Of a stretch of 64,000 nt of DNA, positions 60,340-64,000 are shown in pieces; the stretch's first letter is position 1; the number at the start of each line of letters is the position of its first letter. The translations under genes and the position numbers were made by a program. The stretch lies in assembly GCA_946413815.1 (NCBI GenBank), contig CAMKMD010000006.1, positions 37,436 to 101,435 of the forward strand. Reading direction: 5' to 3'. This DNA is from an uncultured Ruminococcus sp. GTDB lineage: Bacteria; Bacillota; Clostridia; Oscillospirales; Ruminococcaceae. Under the pieces are notes generated by a model. The model was not told where the DNA came from and did no database searches. It saw only the letters and a program-made list of their open reading frames with translations.

Positions 60340-60383
60340 GCTATTCGTTCACATATATTAAATATGCAGACGATAGCCCGCCT
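60340..60383 (-). promoter_or_regulatory. Hairpin in the nitroreductase leader
   Basis: On the minus strand GGGCTATCGT pairs with ACGAATAGCCC across about 22 nt, between the promoter and the AGAGGGGTG ribosome binding site. It may slow or attenuate transcription, or mark the end of read-through from the GH16 gene. Confidence 0.4.
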
Positions 60384-60389
60384 ATCTTT

Positions 60390-60418
60390 ATTTTACTCCT
60401 ATTTTGCACAAAAGTCAA
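60390..60418 (-). promoter_or_regulatory. Promoter of the nitroreductase gene
   Basis: On the minus strand TTGACT (plus 60413-60418), 17 bp, TAAAAT (plus 60390-60395). Confidence 0.65.
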
Positions 60419-60431
60419 TAGCAAATGGTGT

Positions 60432-61865
60432 TTATTTCCATATTATTTTGCTAATTTCAATATCGTGCTCCCCTGTAGGAAGAGGTTCACCTGTCTTTCC
60501 CATCAGGAACTTGATATCAACATTCATATCTGCCGCAAAATCCACATCGAAAGAGAAATCAGCCTGCTCTGTGCCAAGGTCGATGACTTTGCTCAGATAG
60601 CGGTTATAGGAAGGATCCTCGACTGTGACCTCTATCTGACGCGGCTGGGTCGAGCTTGCGGTAAAACTGAGAGTATGCTTCTCCCCCGCCCTTACACTCT
60701 GATTCTCAAGAAGGCCCATGACGCTGTAAGGGAGTTCACCGATGGTCGTGATATGTACCTGTGTGCCGCCATCCTTATTGGTCAGACCTGCTTCTGCACC
60801 TTCACGGTAAAGCGACAGTGCTGCTGAAGTCTGCACGGTGGGGGCAAAAGTACTGCCATCCTTTTTATAGACCCTTACATAGTCTATATCAAAGTGCTTT
60901 TCCCCGTCTGCAAAGGTGGCGGGATCAGCATAGATACCGTCAATTCCGTCAAAATGTCCGCCGACAGCAAGATTCAGCAATATGTAGAAATTCTGATCAA
61001 ACGGGGCCGGATAGGCTCTGTTGACGGAATACCATTCGGACTGTGTGCTGTAAAGATCATCATCCACATACCATCGTATCTCGTTGCTGTCCCATTCTAC
61101 GCTGTAGGTATGCCAGTTTGCAGATGAATCTCCGGAGGCAAACTCATAATCATTGGTCAGATAGGTATTTCCCGGCCATACATCGCCGAAATGGATGGTG
61201 CCGCATATCTTTTCCGGCGTACTGCCCCAGCCCTCCATTATATCTATCTCTCCTGATGCCGCCCAGCCACCGTAGACGCTGTCCTCAGGCAGCATCCATA
61301 TCGCCGGCCAGAGGGATTTTCCGGAGTCACAGCGAGCCCTGACCTCTATCCTTCCGCCGCAGGTGGAGAACTTATGCTGTGTACTCAGGCGTGCGGAGGT
61401 ATACTCGTAACTGCCCTGCACCGGGTCTGTATAATTCTCCTTGCGGGCGGCAATGGTAAGTACGCCGTCATTCACCATTGTATTGGAGTCGGTGTAGAAT
61501 TCCTGCTCATTGTTGCCCCAGCCGTTAGTTATATAGTTTCCCTTGTCGTCGGTCTTCCAGTTGCCCAGCTCATAGGACCAGTTTTCCATATTCAGAGAGT
61601 TCCCGTCAAACTCATCGCTCCATACAAGACTGTAGCCCTCGGCCGTCCCGGACTCAGGGATGACCGGCTTGCCAAGAAGAAAGCCGCTGAGCCTTTCCAG
61701 TTCATTCTGTGATGCACTGCTTCGTGCTTTGACAAGATCGAAGGAATCAACGATACCGTCGCTGTTGTAATCCATATCGATGGCGGTAAGCCCGTTCATA
61801 GATGACACCGCAGCCATTACGAGTACAGACGAAACGATCGATGCTGCCATTCTCTTTATATTCAT
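60432..61865 (-). CDS. Secreted GH16 laminarinase-type glucanase with N-terminal dockerin-like repeat and CBM
   Basis: 477 residues from the ATG at 61865 (AAGGAG upstream; a TTG precedes it). A signal peptide of about 24 residues is followed by one calcium loop and helix, DMDYNSDGIVDSFDLVKARS, then ASQNELERLSGFLLGK, resembling half a dockerin. GH16 spans about 75-335 with GEIDIMEGWG, the ExDxxE form (Glu206, Asp208, Glu211) seen in beta-1,3-glucanases rather than the ExDxE of lichenases. The last about 135 residues are a carbohydrate-binding-type beta sandwich (TQVHITTIGELPYSVMGLLE). Predicted to cut beta-1,3- or mixed-linkage glucan outside the cell. Confidence 0.9.
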   Translation of the reverse strand: MNIKRMAASIVSSVLVMAAVSSMNGLTAIDMDYNSDGIVDSFDLVKARSSASQNELERLSGFLLGKPVIPESGTAEGYSLVWSDEFDGNSLNMENWSYELGNWKTDDKGNYITNGWGNNEQEFYTDSNTMVNDGVLTIAARKENYTDPVQGSYEYTSARLSTQHKFSTCGGRIEVRARCDSGKSLWPAIWMLPEDSVYGGWAASGEIDIMEGWGSTPEKICGTIHFGDVWPGNTYLTNDYEFASGDSSANWHTYSVEWDSNEIRWYVDDDLYSTQSEWYSVNRAYPAPFDQNFYILLNLAVGGHFDGIDGIYADPATFADGEKHFDIDYVRVYKKDGSTFAPTVQTSAALSLYREGAEAGLTNKDGGTQVHITTIGELPYSVMGLLENQSVRAGEKHTLSFTASSTQPRQIEVTVEDPSYNRYLSKVIDLGTEQADFSFDVDFAADMNVDIKFLMGKTGEPLPTGEHDIEISKIIWK

Positions 61866-61878
61866 CAAACCACACTCC

Positions 61879-62376
61879 TTATTTTACATTACGAAGTATA
61901 TACATGATCTCCCTAAGTTTCTTTCCGCCTATCTCGTCTTCCATCACCTCTCCGGTGCAGGTCATGCCGTTTCTCTCATAGAATCTTCTTGCACGCTCGT
62001 TTTCTTCAAGCACCCAGAGGAGGATGTCGTTGAAGCCCATCTTGCGAAGCTCTGAAACACAGCGTTCAAAAAGAAGCTTGCCGTATCCTCTGCCGATGTA
62101 CTCAGGCAAAAGATATATGGATACTATCTCGCCGTATCCCGTATAAGTCTCCCAGCGTGAAGGGCAGATCCCTGCCGTGCCTGTAAGTTTGCCGTTATCT
62201 TCTATAACAAGGCTCTGCATACTGCCGTTTTTCAGATTCTTAACCCACTTTCCCGCAGGGATGCTGTCAAGAAAGCTCTGCGGTATAATGCCCTTATATG
62301 CCGATTTCCAGCTCTGTTCATATATATTGCTTATCTCAAGCGGATCGTCAGCCGGCGTGATAAATCTTATCTCCAT
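61879..62376 (-). CDS. GNAT-family N-acetyltransferase
   Basis: 165 residues from the ATG at 62376 (AAGGGTGAG upstream). The acetyl-CoA pyrophosphate loop is LPEYIGRGYGKLLFERC; ILLWVLEENERARRFYERNGM is the C-terminal conserved block. Resembles ribosomal-protein or small-amine acetyltransferases; the acceptor is unknown. It sits 13 bp before the GH16 gene and just after the lipoprotein. Confidence 0.9.
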   Translation of the reverse strand: MEIRFITPADDPLEISNIYEQSWKSAYKGIIPQSFLDSIPAGKWVKNLKNGSMQSLVIEDNGKLTGTAGICPSRWETYTGYGEIVSIYLLPEYIGRGYGKLLFERCVSELRKMGFNDILLWVLEENERARRFYERNGMTCTGEVMEDEIGGKKLREIMYILRNVK

Positions 62377-62381
62377 ATTAC

Positions 62382-63074
62382 TCACCCTTTATTCCCGGAA
62401 AAACTGTGCTCCTTTACAGTAAGCTTATAAGGAAGCTCGCCGATCATCATTTTATTGCTGAGCTCATCAGCCGTTTCCTGTGTAAAGTTGCCTGTGATAA
62501 CTGCCTTGCCGTCAACAATTGATGCTGCAACTTTCGGCGAACTGAGCATCTCGTCATCAAGCCAGATCGAAAGAGGGATATCTGTACCAGCCAGCTCACC
62601 GGTTATCTTTGCAAACTTTTCGGTCCCCGTATCGGTCAGTTCTATCAGAACAGCAACCTCAGAATCTCCGCCGCCCCAGATATTACATTCAGTACTTACG
62701 GATGAAATATCCCTGTTGCCAAGGAGGGTCTCCGATCCGGGATCGGTACCCTTTCTGAACGCGACGATATCAGGCAATACAGAAGACTGAAGAAATTCCT
62801 CTGCCCAGCCCTCTTCATAGACAAAATCCATGCGGACATCGCAGTTGTCCCTGTCAACTGAAAAACTGTTCTGTATGTCAGGACATACATATCTCGCACG
62901 ATGATCGATTATGCCGGCAATGTCATCAAGTTCCGACAGCGATACATCCTCAGCGTGGTACAGTATATAACTGTCATACTCCGGCATAATCCCGCTTTCT
63001 GACGAGGGCTGGTCTATGGGAGTACATGATGCAAGTATGATGCCCAGGATACACAGTGATAATATGCGTTTCAT
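62382..63074 (-). CDS. Lipoprotein with SecDF P1 head-like domain
   Basis: 230 residues. Lipobox LASC (Cys17). The C-terminal half, VLIELTDTGTEKFAKITGELAGTDIPLSIWLDDEMLSSPKV, VDGKAVITGNFTQETADELSN, closely recalls the P1 head subdomain of SecD (the '..L.F...G..kF...T....g..lAIvLDg...saP.v...I..G...I.G.ft' block). No membrane domain of SecD follows. An isolated, lipid-anchored P1-like module has no known function; a paralogue captured from secD is the simplest view. Confidence 0.75.
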   Translation of the reverse strand: MKRILSLCILGIILASCTPIDQPSSESGIMPEYDSYILYHAEDVSLSELDDIAGIIDHRARYVCPDIQNSFSVDRDNCDVRMDFVYEEGWAEEFLQSSVLPDIVAFRKGTDPGSETLLGNRDISSVSTECNIWGGGDSEVAVLIELTDTGTEKFAKITGELAGTDIPLSIWLDDEMLSSPKVAASIVDGKAVITGNFTQETADELSNKMMIGELPYKLTVKEHSFSGNKG

Positions 63075-63083
63075 TTTTTCTCC

Positions 63084-63500
63084 TTATTCCACACGGAGCA
63101 TTATTCTCAGCCTCTGACCTTCATTGGAGGTGAAACCGAATTTCTCATAGAATCCTATCTTATCAGGCATAGCACACAGCTCGACAAAGATATCCGTGCC
63201 GCTTATGCCGTTGTCATTTACAAACTTCAGCAGTTCATTGATCATCATCTTACCAATGCCCTGAGCCTGATACTCAGGTATTACTATCACATCCTTGATA
63301 TAATAACAAAGCCCCATATCTCCGATCATTCTCGCCATACCAACTATACGTTCATTATCCCACACAGAAACTCTGAAAATACTATGCTTCATCGCAAGAG
63401 CAGTCTGTTCGATAGAAGGCCCCACTCCCCACACTGATTCCCAGAGTGTGATGAACTGTTCTGCTGTAAGTTCATTACGCTTAATTGTTAATCCATCCAT
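63084..63500 (-). CDS. GNAT-family N-acetyltransferase
   Basis: 138 residues from the ATG at 63500 (AAGGGGG upstream). YYIKDVIVIPEYQAQGIGKMMINELLKFV contains the QxxGxG/A acetyl-CoA loop, and FYEKFGFTSNEGQ the C-terminal block. Similar to small arylalkylamine-type or YhfO-like acetyltransferases. First gene after a perfect consensus promoter; the lipoprotein, second GNAT and GH16 genes follow closely and may share the transcript. Confidence 0.9.
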   Translation of the reverse strand: MDGLTIKRNELTAEQFITLWESVWGVGPSIEQTALAMKHSIFRVSVWDNERIVGMARMIGDMGLCYYIKDVIVIPEYQAQGIGKMMINELLKFVNDNGISGTDIFVELCAMPDKIGFYEKFGFTSNEGQRLRIMLRVE

Positions 63501-63533
63501 GATTTGACCCCCTTCATTGTATCCGTTTATATG

Positions 63534-63562
63534 ATTATAACCCATCAGGGGCGGATTGTCAA
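63534..63562 (-). promoter_or_regulatory. Perfect consensus promoter of the GNAT-lipoprotein-GNAT-GH16 run
   Basis: On the minus strand TTGACA (plus 63557-63562), 17 bp, TATAAT (plus 63534-63539), 34 bp before the start codon. It directly abuts the T run of an upstream terminator. Confidence 0.9.
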
Positions 63563-63594
63563 ACAAAAAGGGCTCCCGCTTTTAACGGGAGCCC
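63563..63594 (-). terminator. Intrinsic terminator upstream of the GNAT promoter
   Basis: On the minus strand GGGCTCCCG-TTAAAAG-CGGGAGCCC (plus 63570-63594) is followed by TTTTTG. It stops transcription coming from the wall-anchored protein gene at the right edge. Confidence 0.88.
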
Positions 63595-63628
63595 CTAGTC
63601 TGTCAATAAACCTAACATTCACAAATAA

Positions 63629-63657
63629 GCGGGGCGATGTAGGCATCGCCCCCTACA
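63629..63657 (-). repeat. Palindromic repeat copy A (29 bp)
   Basis: On the minus strand TGTAGGGGGCGATGCC-TACATCGCCCCGC folds as a 9-bp stem with a CCTA loop. It is an inverted-orientation relative of copy B at 63682-63710. Confidence 0.8.
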
Positions 63658-63681
63658 TTTTGCTATGGAAGAATCGGCGTT

Positions 63682-63710
63682 TGTAGGGGCGGATGCCCAC
63701 ATCCGCCCGC
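63682..63710 (+). repeat. Palindromic repeat copy B (29 bp)
   Basis: TGTAGGGGCGGATGCC-CACATCCGCCCGC folds as a 9-bp stem with a CCCA loop. Same length and ends as copy A; differences are confined to paired stem positions and one loop base. Elements of this look recur between genes in gut Clostridia, from memory. Confidence 0.8.
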
Positions 63711-63747
63711 TTGACTTCTGCGATAACTGACTTTTATGACAAGCTGA

Positions 63748-63775
63748 GGGCTCCCGCATATAACAGGAGCCTCCC
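63748..63775 (-). terminator. Hairpin just after the wall-anchored protein gene
   Basis: GGCTCC (63749-63754) pairs with GGAGCC (63766-63771). The sequence GGGCTCCCGC...AACaGGAGCC nearly duplicates the terminator at 63570-63594, but without a good T run, so it is a weak or decayed terminator. Confidence 0.5.
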
Positions 63776-63785
63776 AGAACTCAGA

Positions 63786-64000
63786 TCAAGCTTCGTTCTT
63801 CTTTCTTAATACGAATCCTGCAGCTGCTGCAACATAGAACAGTGTTACTACTGCACCTACGCCCTTATCTCCGGTCTTCGGAGCATCCTTGACTGCCTCG
63901 GTCGTTGCAGTTGTAGTCGTGGTAGTTGCCTCAGTTGTAGTTACCGTTGTAGTAACGATCATATCATCAACCATAGTAACAGTATTGCTGTCGGTAGAAA
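63786..64000 (-). CDS. C-terminal part of a wall-anchored surface protein (PKTGD sorting signal)
   Basis: The frame stays open to the window edge; about 71 residues are visible. A Thr/Glu-rich linker (TTTVTTTEATTTTTTATTEA) leads to APKTGD, a hydrophobic helix (GAVVTLFYVAAAAGFVL) and the basic tail RKKNEA. This is the layout of a sortase sorting signal, with PKTGD in place of strict LPxTG (LxPTG position read as A-P-K-T-G). The N-terminal domains are outside the window, so function is unknown. Confidence 0.75.
   Translation of the reverse strand, partial: STDSNTVTMVDDMIVTTTVTTTEATTTTTTATTEAVKDAPKTGDKGVGAVVTLFYVAAAAGFVLRKKNEA

Noticed and set aside
45083..61865. A cellulosome gene cluster
   Set aside because: Two dockerin-type modules are present, but no cohesin or scaffoldin gene is in the window and the two genes are in separate operons.

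Overview
The window looks like a chromosomal segment of a low-to-mid GC, spore-lineage, fibre-degrading anaerobe of the Oscillospiraceae, most likely a Ruminococcus. This is inferred from five things: long Thr-rich linkers in surface proteins (GH25 lysozyme, SGNH hydrolase, edge protein); dockerin modules on a C1 peptidase and a GH16 glucanase; a complete spoIIIA operon; the Firmicutes gene order around nusB-xseAB-ispA-dxs-tlyA-argR-recN; and ferredoxin-dependent and acetate metabolism (indolepyruvate ferredoxin oxidoreductase, acetate kinase). I see no rRNA, tRNA, insertion sequence, prophage or CRISPR array. Almost all genes lie on the minus strand; short plus-strand islands sit at 13475-16225 and 54816-57186.

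Layout. 1-159 is the tail of an ABC permease. 219-3894 is an arylacetate module (iorA-iorB-paaK). 4018-13249 is a tight minus-strand run: a 1933-residue DUF4011-type helicase, then MurT, GatD and a GH25 lysozyme lipoprotein. 13475-16225 holds an SGNH hydrolase, a GlmU-like beta-helix protein and an AraC regulator. 16295-20531 is a divergent type IIA topoisomerase pair. 20696-28464 runs argR, recN, a histidine phosphatase, GH42 beta-galactosidase, dtd, a penicillin-binding protein and a CobW GTPase; 28472-36091 holds nadK, tlyA, dxs, ispA, xseB, xseA, an M22 peptidase paralogue, nusB and an Asp23 protein. 36192-40855 is spoIIIAA-AH behind a SigE-like promoter. 40997-44579 is a sugar ABC importer (binding protein and two permeases, no ATPase) with a long GC-rich leader. 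45083-54562 is an eight-gene run joining tRNA/rRNA modification (tmcAL, mnmA, trmN-like, rsmI) to exported proteins (C39-like lipoprotein, YdcF, dockerin C1 peptidase). 54816-57186 has ackA and a patatin. 57234-59492 pairs a CDA-fold deaminase with a Cache/GGDEF-like membrane protein. 59787-63500 has a nitroreductase, a GH16 laminarinase-type enzyme, two GNAT acetyltransferases and a SecD-P1-like lipoprotein. The right edge has paired palindromic repeats and the tail of a wall-anchored protein.

The strongest leads are: the giant helicase, whose N-terminal transglutaminase-like triad is intact while its C-terminal Vsr-like nuclease motif is degenerate, and which heads an operon with peptidoglycan amidation and lysis genes; a structured leader RNA candidate before the sugar-binding protein; a CDA-fold deaminase with a disordered tail next to a degenerate GGDEF sensor; a hairpin that appears to bridge a ribosome binding site and its start codon (topoisomerase B subunit); a terminator whose 3' arm is the ribosome binding site of the next gene (PBP); and two palindromic repeats whose differences are base-pair compensated. 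All functional statements come from reading motifs; no database search was run.
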